A stretch of 64,000 bases of DNA from an uncultured Elusimicrobiales bacterium (GCA_934667625.1 CAKUMH010000004.1:79612-143611), one strand, 5' to 3'; positions 8,257 to 17,145 are shown, numbered from the stretch's first letter. Notes: generated by a model from the sequence alone, not told the origin. A program made the numbers and translations.

Positions 8257-9621
8257 CTACTTGTTTAACTCCTGCTTCAACTGCTCAGGCAAATTGACGG
8301 CTGCTTTTAACAGGAAGGGGCGTTTTTTAACCTCTTCTATAAAAGCCGCATCGCGCAGTTTATTGCGGTAATCTTTCTCCTGAAAGATGTAGCGGAACTT
8401 GGTGTACACGTCGTACGTGCCCGCCAAGAGGGCCACAATGTCCTGCACGCCCACAATTTCCTCATCCGTGGGGATGACAAACACTTTCACGGGTGAATTG
8501 TCGGCGGAAATGCGGCATTCGGCCTTGTTGGTATCGGCGGCGTTGTTGCGCTCTTCATCCAAGATAATGCCAAAGTTTTCAAGGCCTTTTAAAATCATTT
8601 CGCGGATGTTGGTGGCTCTTTCGCCCACGCCCGCGGTAAAGACAATGCTGTCCAAGCGGCCCAGGGCGGCCATGTATGCACCAATGTATTTTTTAACGCG
8701 GTAGCATTCCACGTCCAGCGCCAGTTTGCACAGTTCGTCGCCGTTGGCGGCACCCTTGCGCACGTCGCGTTGGTCGGCAAAGCGGTCACCCGTCAGGGCG
8801 TACATGCCGGATTTTTTATTTAAAATGGTGTACATGTCTTCCGGGCTCATGTTGAGCTTCTTCATCATGTGGAAGCAAATGGACGGATCCATATCGCCCG
8901 AGCGCGTTCCCATCACCAGGCCCTCTAATGGGGTCAACCCCATGGAGGTGTCCAGGCACTGGCCGTTTTTAACGGCGGTCACGCTGGCGCCGGCGCCAAT
9001 GTGGCAGACGATGGTGTTTACCTCGTCCACATTTTTGCCCAGCAGCACCGCGGCGCGGCGGGAGGTGTACAGCACGGACGAACCATGGAAGCCATAGCGG
9101 CGGATTTGGTAATCCGTATACCATTTGCGCGGCAAGGCGTACATATAAGAAGAAGCCGGCATGGTCTGGTGGAAGGCCGTATCCATCACGCACACGTGCG
9201 TGACGTTAGGCAGCAGGGAGCGGGCCGCTTCAATGCCCATGATGTGCGCCGGGTTATGAAGGGGCGCCAAATCGGAAATGTTTTTAAGTTCGGCGATGAC
9301 GCTGTCGTCCACGATGACGGACTTCGCAAATTTTCCGCCATGCACGATGCGGTGGCCGACGGCGCTGATGACGTTGATGTTTTCAATGACGCCGTGTTCT
9401 TTGTCGGTCAGCGTTTCAATAACCAAGTTAATGGCGTCTTTATGGTCCTTGCAGTTGCGTTTGAGTTCAAACGAGGGGTAACCGTTGCGGTCCTGGGAAA
9501 TGAAAGACCCGTCAATGCCGATGCGTTCCACCGCGCCGGCGCAGAGGCTTTTCTTTTGGTCCCAATCGTACACGCTGTACTTGACCGAGGAACTGCCGCA
9601 GTTTAAAAACAAAATAATCAT
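8257..9621 (-). CDS. ackA: Acetate kinase with C-terminal extension
   Basis: Converts acetyl phosphate and ADP to acetate and ATP, the substrate-level phosphorylation step of acetogenic fermentation. All family motifs are visible: NCGSSSVKYSVYD at the N-terminus, GHRIVHGG, DTAFHQTMP, RRYGFHGSS, CHIGAGASVTAV, MGTRSGDMDPS and FTAGVGE. The protein is 454 residues, about 50 longer than usual. The extra part is a charged C-terminal tail starting near YDVYTKFRYIFQEKDY. It is transcribed alone, with AAAGGA upstream of its ATG and its own terminator. No phosphotransacetylase gene is adjacent. Confidence 0.96.
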   Translation of the reverse strand: MIILFLNCGSSSVKYSVYDWDQKKSLCAGAVERIGIDGSFISQDRNGYPSFELKRNCKDHKDAINLVIETLTDKEHGVIENINVISAVGHRIVHGGKFAKSVIVDDSVIAELKNISDLAPLHNPAHIMGIEAARSLLPNVTHVCVMDTAFHQTMPASSYMYALPRKWYTDYQIRRYGFHGSSVLYTSRRAAVLLGKNVDEVNTIVCHIGAGASVTAVKNGQCLDTSMGLTPLEGLVMGTRSGDMDPSICFHMMKKLNMSPEDMYTILNKKSGMYALTGDRFADQRDVRKGAANGDELCKLALDVECYRVKKYIGAYMAALGRLDSIVFTAGVGERATNIREMILKGLENFGIILDEERNNAADTNKAECRISADNSPVKVFVIPTDEEIVGVQDIVALLAGTYDVYTKFRYIFQEKDYRNKLRDAAFIEEVKKRPFLLKAAVNLPEQLKQELNK

Positions 9622-9744
9622 GGGTTAGAATCCTTTAGTATTGTAGGGCTCCCGTAGGAGCGGAATAAGGGGGAAAAAATCCTCCCTCATTATTATTGTA
9701 GCAAAAACAAACGCCCGCGGGGGGCTCCTTTTCCCCGCAAAGGC

Positions 9745-9773
9745 TTGCGCATAATCGCCAGTTTTGTTACGAT
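9745..9773 (+). promoter_or_regulatory. Sigma-70-type promoter of the NHL-repeat gene
   Basis: TTGCGC (9745-9750), 17 nt spacer, TACGAT (9768-9773). An AGGAG ribosome site follows at about 9781-9785 and the ATG is at 9794. Confidence 0.5.
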
Positions 9774-9793
9774 AAACAAAAGGAGCTAAACTT

Positions 9794-11065
9794 ATGCGTG
9801 TATCTTCACTTATTTTCACCCTACTCTTTTGTTTTTGCAGCGCGGTTTCTTTTGCGCTGGATCCCTCGCGCCAAGGCCAAATTGACGACGTGGGCGGCAT
9901 TCCCGGCAAGCGCGGCTTCTCGGGCGACGGCAGCGACGCCTCGCAGTCCCGCTTAAGTAACCCCATGGGTCTGGCGGTGGATAAATACGGCAACATTTAC
10001 ATTGCCGACACTTCCAACCACCGTATCCGTATGATAGACGCCCGCACGGGCGAAATAGACACCGTGGTCGGCACGGGAAAAAAAGGTTTTGAAAACGACG
10101 GCGGCAACGCCAATATGGCCACCTTAAACGGGCCCACGGGCCTGGCGTTTGACAGTTTGGGCAATCTCTATATTGCCGACACGGGCAACCAGCGCATCCG
10201 TGTTTTTACGCCGGCCGGATATCTCTACACGGTGGCGGGCAACGGCCGCCGCGGGTATAACGGCAACGGCTTGCGTCCCGTTTCCTCCAGTTTAAACAAC
10301 CCCACCGGGGTGGCCGTCAGCCCCCAGGGCGAGCTCTACATTTCCGACACAGGCAATCACCGCGTGCGCAAGATTGACCGCCAAAGCGGCGTCCTTGTCA
10401 ACGTGGCGGGCACGGGAGAAAAGGGTGAAGGCGGCGATTTTGAACTGGCCGAAAACGCCTCTTTGAACCGTCCCTCCGCGCTTACCTTTGATGCGCGCGG
10501 CAACCTCTTTATTGCCGATACAGGCAACCACCGCGTGCGTTGGGTGGAACCCAAAAAGCACCTCATTTTTACAATTGCCGGCACGGGCGAGCGTGGCTTC
10601 ACGGGTGACGGAGACCGTAAAGCCACCGACAGCGCGTTCTACAATCCCACTGGCCTGGCGGTAGACGGCCTGGGCCGCTTGTATATTGCCGATACCAACA
10701 ACAACCGGATCCGCCGGTTGGACGTAACCAGCCGCTTTGACAGCAAGGTAGTCACCGTGGTGGGCAGCGGCGAGCGCGGCTACAACGGCGACGATATGGA
10801 CGCCTGGGACGCCGCCCTCAATTACCCCAGCGCCATGCTCATCACCCGCTACGATACCCTCTATTTTTCCGATTCGGGCAACAGCCTCATTCGCCGCGTG
10901 CCGGGCATTTCCACGGTGGAGCCCAGCGTGTCCTACACGGGGTACGGCAAGGTGACGCCCACCGAAGATAACCGCGGTTTTGTGCAGGTGCTCTTTGGCG
11001 GGAACAAGGCCGGCCAACCTGCTGGTACGCGTCAGCCTTCCCCGGTGAATAACGCGCTCCGATAG
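9794..11065 (+). CDS. Exported NHL-repeat (beta-propeller) protein
   Basis: 423 residues with a clear signal peptide (about 1-21, ending SFALD) and then about six NHL-type repeats. Each repeat has the pattern NPxGLAVDxxGNIYIADTxNHRIR followed by a glycine-rich turn (VVGTGKKGF, VAGNGRRGY, VAGTGEKGE, IAGTGERGF, VVGSGERGY). The repeats run from about residue 50 to 375 and should close into one beta-propeller in the periplasm or outside the cell. Propellers of this kind bind proteins, sugars or nucleic acids; no catalytic residues can be assigned. It has its own promoter and a strong terminator, so it is monocistronic. Confidence 0.88.
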   Translation: MRVSSLIFTLLFCFCSAVSFALDPSRQGQIDDVGGIPGKRGFSGDGSDASQSRLSNPMGLAVDKYGNIYIADTSNHRIRMIDARTGEIDTVVGTGKKGFENDGGNANMATLNGPTGLAFDSLGNLYIADTGNQRIRVFTPAGYLYTVAGNGRRGYNGNGLRPVSSSLNNPTGVAVSPQGELYISDTGNHRVRKIDRQSGVLVNVAGTGEKGEGGDFELAENASLNRPSALTFDARGNLFIADTGNHRVRWVEPKKHLIFTIAGTGERGFTGDGDRKATDSAFYNPTGLAVDGLGRLYIADTNNNRIRRLDVTSRFDSKVVTVVGSGERGYNGDDMDAWDAALNYPSAMLITRYDTLYFSDSGNSLIRRVPGISTVEPSVSYTGYGKVTPTEDNRGFVQVLFGGNKAGQPAGTRQPSPVNNALR

Positions 11066-11081
11066 TTCCGTTTTTTCTCAC

Positions 11082-11113
11082 AAAAAAGGGCTCCTTGCGG
11101 GAGCCCTTTTTCA
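11082..11113. terminator. Bidirectional intrinsic terminator
   Basis: AAAAAAGGGCTCC-TTGC-GGGAGCCCTTTTT between convergent genes. Confidence 0.85.
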
Positions 11114-11129
11114 TTCGTCAGAAAACCTT

Positions 11130-11801
11130 TTAATGCACTTTCTTCAGCGTCAAAATGCCGTCCTCAAAAAACCACTCTTCGGTCAGTTCACCCGTATCGC
11201 TGAATTTTTTGGTCACGCCGTGCGGCTTGCCGTCCTTGTGGGGGGAGATGAGGGCAATAGTGCCGTTGGGGTGGTAAATAATTTTATCGCCCACAATTTT
11301 ATCGTTCTTGTACGTGCATTCGGAGCGCAAATCCCCGTCCGGCGTGTAAATTTTGCATACCCCGTTTAAGTATCCTTTTTTATATTCGGCGGTTTCCAGC
11401 ACTTTGCCGTCGGGGTAGTATTTCACCTGTTTTCCGTCCTGAATATCGTCCACATAGGAGAATTCTTTATATAGGCGCCCGCTCGGCTGGAACACGCGCG
11501 CTTTTCCTTCCAGCATGCCGTTCTTGTACAATTTTTCAATGCTTACTTTGCCGTTTTCAAAATAAATTTTGCAAATGCCGTTTCTTTGTCCGTTTTTAAA
11601 TTCGCATTCAAAATAGGTCTTTCCGTTTTCAAAAAATTCCTTCACGGTGCCGTCGGGCATAGTGCCGGTGTGGCTTTCAATATCCAGGTTTTTATCCAGC
11701 GTTTCTTTGTATACTTCTTTCCCGTCCACATAATATGTGCGCACAAATCCCACATGCAAGGGATCGTTTAAACTGGTGGTTTTTCTGACGATGTCTGCCA
11801 T
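11130..11801 (-). CDS. MORN-type repeat protein (YwqK-like)
   Basis: 223 residues made almost entirely of MORN-variant repeats of about 22 residues, for example FFENGKTYFECEFKNGQRNG, YFENGKVSIEKLYKNGMLEG, YYPDGKVLETAEYKKGYLNG and YTPDGDLRSECTYKNDKIVG. There is no signal peptide, so it is probably cytoplasmic. Proteins with this repeat include the YwqK antitoxin family, but no toxin gene is adjacent, so an antitoxin role is not supported. It lies 3 nt after the flavoprotein gene on the minus strand, with its AAGGAG ribosome site inside the end of that gene; the two are cotranscribed. Confidence 0.8.
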   Translation of the reverse strand: MADIVRKTTSLNDPLHVGFVRTYYVDGKEVYKETLDKNLDIESHTGTMPDGTVKEFFENGKTYFECEFKNGQRNGICKIYFENGKVSIEKLYKNGMLEGKARVFQPSGRLYKEFSYVDDIQDGKQVKYYPDGKVLETAEYKKGYLNGVCKIYTPDGDLRSECTYKNDKIVGDKIIYHPNGTIALISPHKDGKPHGVTKKFSDTGELTEEWFFEDGILTLKKVH

Positions 11802-11804
11802 AAT

Positions 11805-13031
11805 TTAGTTCTCCTTCACTAACGCCTGCGCCGCCACAAAGCCCGACGCCCAGGCAAAATGCAAATTAAATCCGCCGCTCTTTCCGTCCACGTCCAATAG
11901 TTCGCCTGTAATATACAGGCCCGGGCACTTGAGGGATTCAAATGTATTATAGTTTATTTCCCGCACATTTACACCCCCTGTCGCCGCCATGGCCTCGTTC
12001 CACGGGCGCACGGCCACCGCCGTTAGCGGCCACGCGCACGGCGTTTTGATAAGCCGCTCCTTCGTATTGGGCGTCTGCTCGCCAACGGGGATATTCTTGC
12101 GCAGCCCGATAAAATCAATCAGCAAATTGGCTACGCTTTCGTGCAGAATGCCCGCAAAAAAATCCTTTGGCTTGCGTGCGGAAAACGCACTTAACCGTTC
12201 GCGCAAAAATTCCTGCGGGTGCTCTAACTGTGCAAAAAAATTGAGCTCCAGCGGCACATTTCCCTGCGCAAGTGCGCGCGACACGGACGAGCTGATGTTT
12301 AGCGCCGCCGGGCCGTTTAAGCCATAGCTGGTAAAAAGCACTTCGCCCTCGGCTTCGTCCAGTAACTGGTTGTTCTGAAAGGCCTTCAGCCGCACTTGGC
12401 TGCGTATGCCCACCAGCCGGGCCAGCGCGGTTTCTTTGAGGCACAGCGCGCTTAACGCCGGGCGCGGCATCACCAAGCTATGGCCTAAACTGCGGGCCAA
12501 GTCGTATCCGCTTTGGCATCCGCCCGCCTGCGGATAGGCGCACGAGCCGCACGCCAGCACCAGCTTGCGTGCTTGAAAAATTTCTCCCTTGTCCGTGGAA
12601 ACGGTAAAGGTTTTGCCGCGTTTTACACGCGTCACCTTTTGCCCTGTCTGCAGGGTAACGCCCGCCTCTTGCGCCGCCAGCTTGAGGGCCTCGGCCACTG
12701 CGGTAGATTTGCCCGTAGCCGGGAACACTCTTCCTAATCCTTCCTCCACGGTCAGCACGCCCAATTGGCTAAAATAGTCTAGGCAATCCGTAAAAGAAAA
12801 CCGCGCAAGCGTGTCCTTTATTAGTTCTGCGGGCCCGTGGTAATACTTCGGCCCGACGTGCGCATTGGTCAAATTGCAGCGTCCGTTCCCGCTGACTAAA
12901 ATTTTGCGTGCAGGGGACGGCTCCTTTTCCACCAGCAGCGTTTTTTTGCCCGCGCGCGCACACTCCCGCGCGCAAACCAGCCCGCTGGCGCCTGCTCCTA
13001 TAATAATTACGTCGTAAATTGGGGGATTCAT
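11805..13031 (-). CDS. HI0933/YhiN-family FAD-dependent oxidoreductase
   Basis: 408-residue flavoprotein with an N-terminal dinucleotide-binding fold (DVIIIGAGASGLVCARECA, then LVEKEPSPARKILVSGNGRC), characteristic of the HI0933/BaiN group. The SGNGRCNLTNAHV motif and the C-terminal GVNVREIN...LYITGELLDVDGKSGGFN match the family. Members are thought to be cytosolic oxidoreductases; BaiN relatives reduce bile-acid intermediates, but most have no known substrate. It is first in a two-gene minus-strand operon with the MORN protein. A TACACT box stands 7 nt before the ATG, and that interval contains GAGG, so the leader must be very short. Confidence 0.9.
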   Translation of the reverse strand: MNPPIYDVIIIGAGASGLVCARECARAGKKTLLVEKEPSPARKILVSGNGRCNLTNAHVGPKYYHGPAELIKDTLARFSFTDCLDYFSQLGVLTVEEGLGRVFPATGKSTAVAEALKLAAQEAGVTLQTGQKVTRVKRGKTFTVSTDKGEIFQARKLVLACGSCAYPQAGGCQSGYDLARSLGHSLVMPRPALSALCLKETALARLVGIRSQVRLKAFQNNQLLDEAEGEVLFTSYGLNGPAALNISSSVSRALAQGNVPLELNFFAQLEHPQEFLRERLSAFSARKPKDFFAGILHESVANLLIDFIGLRKNIPVGEQTPNTKERLIKTPCAWPLTAVAVRPWNEAMAATGGVNVREINYNTFESLKCPGLYITGELLDVDGKSGGFNLHFAWASGFVAAQALVKEN

Positions 13032-13078
13032 CCTCTACAGTGTAGCATAAAAAAGAGTGGTTAAAAAAGAATTTTCTC

Positions 13079-13106
13079 TTGACAGTTTGTTTTTGGACCG
13101 TATACT
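13079..13106 (+). promoter_or_regulatory. Strong sigma-70-type promoter of the secreted-protein cluster
   Basis: TTGACA (13079-13084), 16 nt spacer, TATACT (13101-13106). GGGGAG at 13121-13126 is the ribosome site for the ATG at 13133. Confidence 0.75.
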
Positions 13107-13132
13107 ATTATAGAATAGGTGGGGAGTGAAAT

Positions 13133-13753
13133 ATGAAACGGATAACACTTTTATTTTTCCTGTTCCTTTTCGTCTGCGTTTCGGCGCAGGCCTATCGTGC
13201 GGGCGGTAAATCGCGCCCTAGTTTTGGCGGAGCTGCGGCGTCCTCGTCCGAATCGGCGGCCGTCCCGGGTGCCGCGTCCAACGTGCAAACGCGCACCTTT
13301 AGCAACTATTCCTCCCGTCAGCCGTCCCAATTTGCCCAGGGCGTTAAAACAGAGGGCGTAAAAACGAAGGTAGCCGGGCAGGCATATCAGGATAAAACCG
13401 AAGACGCTATCGCCCTGGTGGACAAACTGGCTGCCTCCGCGCCAAGCACACAAGCGGCTCCGGCTGCAGGCAAAAAGGGGGCTGCCCCCGCCGCGGAAAA
13501 GAATGATAAAAAAACGCCTCCCGCTCCAACAGGTGCGGCCAATGTTCCCGCGGGCACTCCTGCCGCCGCGGCCGTCCAGCAACAAAACCCGGCCGTGCTC
13601 TTACAGCAAATGCAGGGCATGATGCAAGGCATGGCAGGCACAACAGGTGGTGCTGCGGGTGCCGGTGGTGCGGCGTCTGCGGGTATGGGGGATATTTCCG
13701 CCCTGATGAATATGATGCCTGGCGGTGCACCGGCCCAGCCTGCAAAAAAGTAA
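13133..13753 (+). CDS. Secreted Ala/Pro/Gly-rich protein, unknown function
   Basis: 206 residues with a signal peptide (about 1-20, ending VSAQA). The rest is low-complexity: an Ala/Ser-rich start, a Lys/Ala/Pro middle (about 105-140), a Met/Gln run QQMQGMMQGM and a Gly/Ala-rich end. No domain is recognised. It is likely unstructured in the periplasm or outside the cell. The strong promoter and good ribosome site suggest substantial expression. It is the first of three consecutive secreted-protein genes that share the MKR(I/F) start and a signal peptide. Confidence 0.65.
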   Translation: MKRITLLFFLFLFVCVSAQAYRAGGKSRPSFGGAAASSSESAAVPGAASNVQTRTFSNYSSRQPSQFAQGVKTEGVKTKVAGQAYQDKTEDAIALVDKLAASAPSTQAAPAAGKKGAAPAAEKNDKKTPPAPTGAANVPAGTPAAAAVQQQNPAVLLQQMQGMMQGMAGTTGGAAGAGGAASAGMGDISALMNMMPGGAPAQPAKK

Positions 13754-13803
13754 CGGGAGCCCGATAGATTTTGCTACAATAAAGTAGATTTACAGGAGCG
13801 ATT

Positions 13804-14697
13804 ATGAAACGAATTTATCTACTGCTTATTTTAAGTTTGTGCGCTGGCATATCCAGTGCGGAAGTGGTCTCCGCTATCACCTTTAACCCGTCCCGTTTGG
13901 GCACGTATACGCACCTGCGTGCGGCCAATTCTGCCGTCTTGGCGGGTGGCTTAGAGACGGAGACAATGAATGTTTCCTCCGCGGATGCGGGTACCGTGAG
14001 CGTAACTACTCCGTCCTCGGACAATATTTACGTGGCGACCAAAGTGCGTCCCGTGGAGAATGCATCCCTAGTGGCCGTCAATATGCCCGATACTGTTTTT
14101 TATGGGAATGGTGCTTCTGTAGGAGGGCGCAGCTCCATTACAACGGTAGCAATTGAGGGGGGGGACCAAAAATACAAGAACAAATCTCATGTATACCTAC
14201 TGGATGCGGCCTTTAGTCTGATACAGCAGGTAAACACCCTGAAGGTGAAGGGGGGGGCATTGACGATTTCCGGAAACGCTAAAGACGGACGGAATCTCTA
14301 CTACGGAACCCATTCCAACGGTTTTTACCTGGCCGGAAATGATATCCCGGAGCCGGTGGCCGCTTATACAAACGGTGCAGGGGATTTGACGGGGTGTAAA
14401 TGGGCTTGGGTGGACCGTCAAGGAGCCAAAGTGCTGGCGTTGGACGATTGCAGTAATGGCGGCGAGAGTTCCTCCACTACAAGTGTCAAAAAATGCACAT
14501 GGGTAAGTGATGAGGCCGCTCTTTTTGATAACGCGCTTAGCTATCCCAATGCAACGCTTGTGGATTCAAATCCGACCGGAACTGTTTGCCTTTCTTCGCA
14601 GGAAGGAAAAATCGTTTTTACAAAGGTGGGTAATATAGACTCTGCCGGCCATTACACCATTTTTGGGCCGATTCAGTGCTACTGCTATACCAACTAG
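13804..14697 (+). CDS. Secreted protein, unknown function, cysteine-containing C-terminal half
   Basis: 297 residues with a signal peptide (MKRIYLLLILSLCAGISSAE). The mature part is beta-rich in appearance, with many Val/Thr/Ser/Gly positions and few charged runs. Six cysteines fall in the last 100 residues (TGCKW, DDCSN, KKCTW, TVCLS, QCYC), which would fit disulfide bonding outside the cytoplasm. No family is recognised. It has AGGAG at 13794-13798 and a TACAAT box at 13775-13780. A strong GC hairpin (14713-14737) follows it without a T-run. Confidence 0.65.
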   Translation: MKRIYLLLILSLCAGISSAEVVSAITFNPSRLGTYTHLRAANSAVLAGGLETETMNVSSADAGTVSVTTPSSDNIYVATKVRPVENASLVAVNMPDTVFYGNGASVGGRSSITTVAIEGGDQKYKNKSHVYLLDAAFSLIQQVNTLKVKGGALTISGNAKDGRNLYYGTHSNGFYLAGNDIPEPVAAYTNGAGDLTGCKWAWVDRQGAKVLALDDCSNGGESSSTTSVKKCTWVSDEAALFDNALSYPNATLVDSNPTGTVCLSSQEGKIVFTKVGNIDSAGHYTIFGPIQCYCYTN

Positions 14698-14775
14698 TAA
14701 ATTTTTGTTTGTGCCGCCCCGGGGGATTTGGGGCGGCCCTTCTGCGACCTATTCTAAAGAAAAATGAGGCGAAAG

Positions 14776-15375
14776 ATGAAACGCTTTTTGCAAATTTGTT
14801 TGTTGGTGCTTTGTGCCGGGGGAGCGGCTGTTGCCGCCACTCCGTCCACGCAGGTAACCGTTTCCCGCCCCACTACCAAAACCGCCGTCACACGCCCGAC
14901 CACGGCCGTACAGGTGTCCCGCCCGACGACGAATACCCCCATTTCCCGTCCGCAAACACAGGTGAATATCTCCCGCCCGGAAACCCGGGTGACGGTATCC
15001 CACCCTACTACAGCCGTATCTGTCTCCCGTCCCGGTACCACGCAGGCGGGGCAGCCAACTGCCGCCGCGGGGGAAAAACTTTCCTCCGGGGCTAAATCCG
15101 GTAAAACGGTGGCCTCTTCTGCTTCTGCCACCACTTCCATGAGCGGCTACCAACCGCCTAAGGCCAAAGATTTCCAAGCCGCCCAGCTGGGGGGAGGGGA
15201 TAGTGGGCTAGGCAATAAGGTAAACGAGGCCGAGAAAGATGCCGCCGCCAAAAACAGCCTGGCGCCCAAGGCCCTGTCCGCTACGGCCGAAAACGTGATG
15301 TCCTCCGCCAACAAAAATGTAGACAAAGGTACGCTGAGCGACCTTGTCAAACGCGAAACCTCCAAACACAAATAA
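14776..15375 (+). CDS. Secreted protein with seven tandem 9-residue repeats
   Basis: 199 residues. The start at 14776 is preferred over the upstream ATG at 14764 because GAGG stands 7 nt before it and because the protein then begins MKRFLQ like its neighbours. A signal peptide (1-20) is followed at residues 27-89 by seven uninterrupted 9-residue units of the form V-x-V-S-R-P-x-T-x (VTVSRPTTK, TAVTRPTTA, VQVSRPTTN, TPISRPQTQ, VNISRPETR, VTVSHPTTA, VSVSRPGTT). The remainder is Ala/Ser/Lys-rich. The regular Arg-Pro and Thr pattern suggests an extended, possibly glycosylated or polyanion-binding stalk; this is inference. Confidence 0.7.
   Translation: MKRFLQICLLVLCAGGAAVAATPSTQVTVSRPTTKTAVTRPTTAVQVSRPTTNTPISRPQTQVNISRPETRVTVSHPTTAVSVSRPGTTQAGQPTAAAGEKLSSGAKSGKTVASSASATTSMSGYQPPKAKDFQAAQLGGGDSGLGNKVNEAEKDAAAKNSLAPKALSATAENVMSSANKNVDKGTLSDLVKRETSKHK
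14854..15042 (+). repeat. 27-bp in-frame tandem repeat, 7 units
   Basis: Encodes seven 9-residue units inside the preceding gene. The DNA units have diverged at third positions while the S-R/H-P core is kept, apart from one unit with T-R-P. This suggests selection on the protein rather than recent slippage. Confidence 0.85.
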
Positions 15376-15382
15376 GCATGCC

Positions 15383-15644
15383 GTCACCCTGGAAAGTTTC
15401 TGTCCAGTGCCTTGTTGTTTTCTTTGCCGTTATCCTGGAATGCCGTAGTCCAGTGCCTCGTCGTTTCATTACAAGGTCATTCTGAACTTGGTTCAGAATC
15501 TACCTCTTGTGTTGTTTTGCCATTTGTCGTTTCGCCGTTCCCTTGAATGTCATCCACCCCAACATGCCGTCATCCTGGAATGCCGTAGTCCAGGATCTCG
15601 CAGTTTCATCATAAGGTCATGCTGAACTCGTTTCCGCATCTACC
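15383..15644. repeat. Cluster of five palindromic repeat elements
   Basis: Copies at 15383-15411, 15430-15460, 15475-15505, 15569-15600 and 15615-15644. All follow GTCA(T/C)nCTG(A/G)A...T(C/T)CAGn(A/G)T, some with ATCTACC or ATCTCG at the end. The element at 15475 has a stem ATTCTGAAC/GTTCAGAAT, that at 15569 ATCCTGGA/TCCAGGAT. The last copy has a decayed right arm. The same element occurs beside every pilin-like gene in this window. Confidence 0.85.
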
Positions 15645-16230
15645 TTTTGTGTCGTTTGCCGTGGCCTTTTTTTCGCCTTTTTTGGGTGGGTAAAGTATAA
15701 AAATGGGGGCGTATCCATACTCCTTTCACTTTTTTGGTTGAATTTATGATGAAGGGGGGAATGTTGTGTGCATTCCCCCGTATTGAGTGGGCAGGGGGCC
15801 TTTCTCCGCCCGCTCTTCACCCGAGCCTTTTTTCCCCATATTGCCGCGCCCAACACAGCCTGCCACGTCCTGTGTGTCTTATGTAGGGGGAGAATAAGGG
15901 GGCTCTTTGTCTTTCCGCGTCTCCCCCTTCACTTTTATGGCGTGGAATCGCTTCTACAGGGAGCATGCAGCCCCCAATGCCAGCCTTGCCCTTCGCTTAG
16001 CGGGGAGCGCATCCCCTTTTTCCCCTCTCCAAATCTGTGAGAAAGGCTTCTGCTCAGTATATCTTATGGTGAAGTTGGACTGTGGACTTAGCAGGACGCG
16101 CTCTCTTTAGCGTCACCTCTAGCCCTTTAAACCCTTGTCTCTATCTCTCGTCCCACTTTACCCCAAAACTACTTTCCGCCCAGCCGTACATGGGGCCTTG
16201 CGCACATTTTCTCCCTTCCCAAGCCCTCTT
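15645..16230. other. Non-coding, pyrimidine-rich stretch
   Basis: About 590 bases, strongly C/T-rich on the plus strand, with no ORF having a plausible ribosome site or protein-like composition. I looked for rnpB, tmRNA, SRP RNA and 6S RNA signatures and saw none. It may be a decayed gene or an unknown RNA. Confidence 0.4.
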
Positions 16231-17145
16231 ATCTTGTTAGTAATCCATGATTTTGATATCCATTTCCAAAAAACCGTTATTTTTATATAAATCTTCCAAA
16301 AACGCGCTAAAACGCCCTAGAACGAAATGGGGGGTATCCTAGTACCCCTAAATTTGCTGTAGGCGATTTTAAAAATACTTAAAAAATAAGTATTTTTAAA
16401 AAAGTAATAAAAATACAATTTTTTATCTTGTTTTTGTCCATAATAGCGAAGTATATTTTAAAAAATCTCTTTTTAACGCTTTTTAGCGATTTTAAAAAAT
16501 CCAAAATCATAAAATTGACCCTAATTTTCTATTATCCTTCTTTTAAATTGAGGTACAAGTACAGCCCAAAAAGAGGCACAAAAAATCTTGCAGAACCCAA
16601 AAAATGGCCCGATTTTAAGAAGTGATTTCCGAGCTGAAAGTGTTAAAAATAAAATTCTATACTGTTTGTTATTTTTTATAAAAAAAGTATTATTAAATAA
16701 AAATAAAATAGAAAAATATAAATTTTATTATAGCTCTTATTTTTCTTTGTTTCCATTCCTTTTAATTAACATAATAAAAATTATCGTTAGTTGTTAAAAC
16801 CGGACAAATAATCCCCCTTTTACAAAAATGAAACTCCGATTAATGTCATCCTTTCACATCAGTTTATCCACAGTTTTTAAGAATCAGAATGTCTTGATAG
16901 GACTTGCCTGAATGTAAAAAATAAGATAAAAAAATCTAATTTGATTTATTAATTTTCAAAAAAGTATAAAAAAGAGGGAAAAACGGAAAGAAATAATGTT
17001 AAAAATACCGTTCTAATACTAAAAACAATATAAAAAAGTAAAAAAACAGCATAAATTTAAAAATAATTAAATTATAAGTATTTTTTATTTATGCTGTTTT
17101 TATAAAAAAGCAACTAAATGTAAATATAGTTAGTGTTGTTTTATA
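16231..17145. other. Very AT-rich gap with inverted repeats and a DnaA box
   Basis: More than 900 bases of mostly A/T in a GC-rich neighbourhood. It contains a perfect inverted repeat with 14-nt arms (16367-16380 / 16388-16401), a smaller one (GGGGTA...TACCCC, 16331-16346), a consensus DnaA box TTATCCACA at 16864-16872, and a long inverted repeat with 16-nt arms (AACAGCATAAAT / ATTTATGCTGTT, 17041-17102). No convincing gene lies inside; the short ORFs are A/T-rich noise. It could be a replication-related locus or foreign DNA. Confidence 0.5.
16864..16872 (+). other. Candidate DnaA box
   Basis: TTATCCACA matches the DnaA consensus exactly. A second near-match, TTATCCACT, is at 17853-17861. 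Two boxes are too few to call an origin. Confidence 0.4.

Noticed and set aside
11130..11801. Toxin-antitoxin module
   Set aside because: The MORN-repeat protein resembles YwqK-type proteins, but no toxin-like gene is next to it; the neighbour is a flavoprotein.
15383..15644. CRISPR array
   Set aside because: The repeats are palindromic, vary in sequence and spacing, occur in both orientations and are dispersed; no cas genes. The RecB-like nuclease at 55884 stands alone and is not evidence for a Cas4 system.
15768..16040. 90-codon ORF in the pyrimidine-rich stretch
   Set aside because: No ribosome site and a composition imposed by the C/T-rich DNA; no protein-like pattern.
15645..16230. Structured RNA (rnpB, tmRNA, SRP RNA, 6S RNA)
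   Set aside because: None of the conserved signatures of these RNAs was found on either strand.
16428..16797. Two short ORFs in the AT-rich gap
   Set aside because: Compositional noise: Lys/Ile/Phe/Asn-rich, no ribosome site, overlapping inverted repeats and low-complexity DNA.
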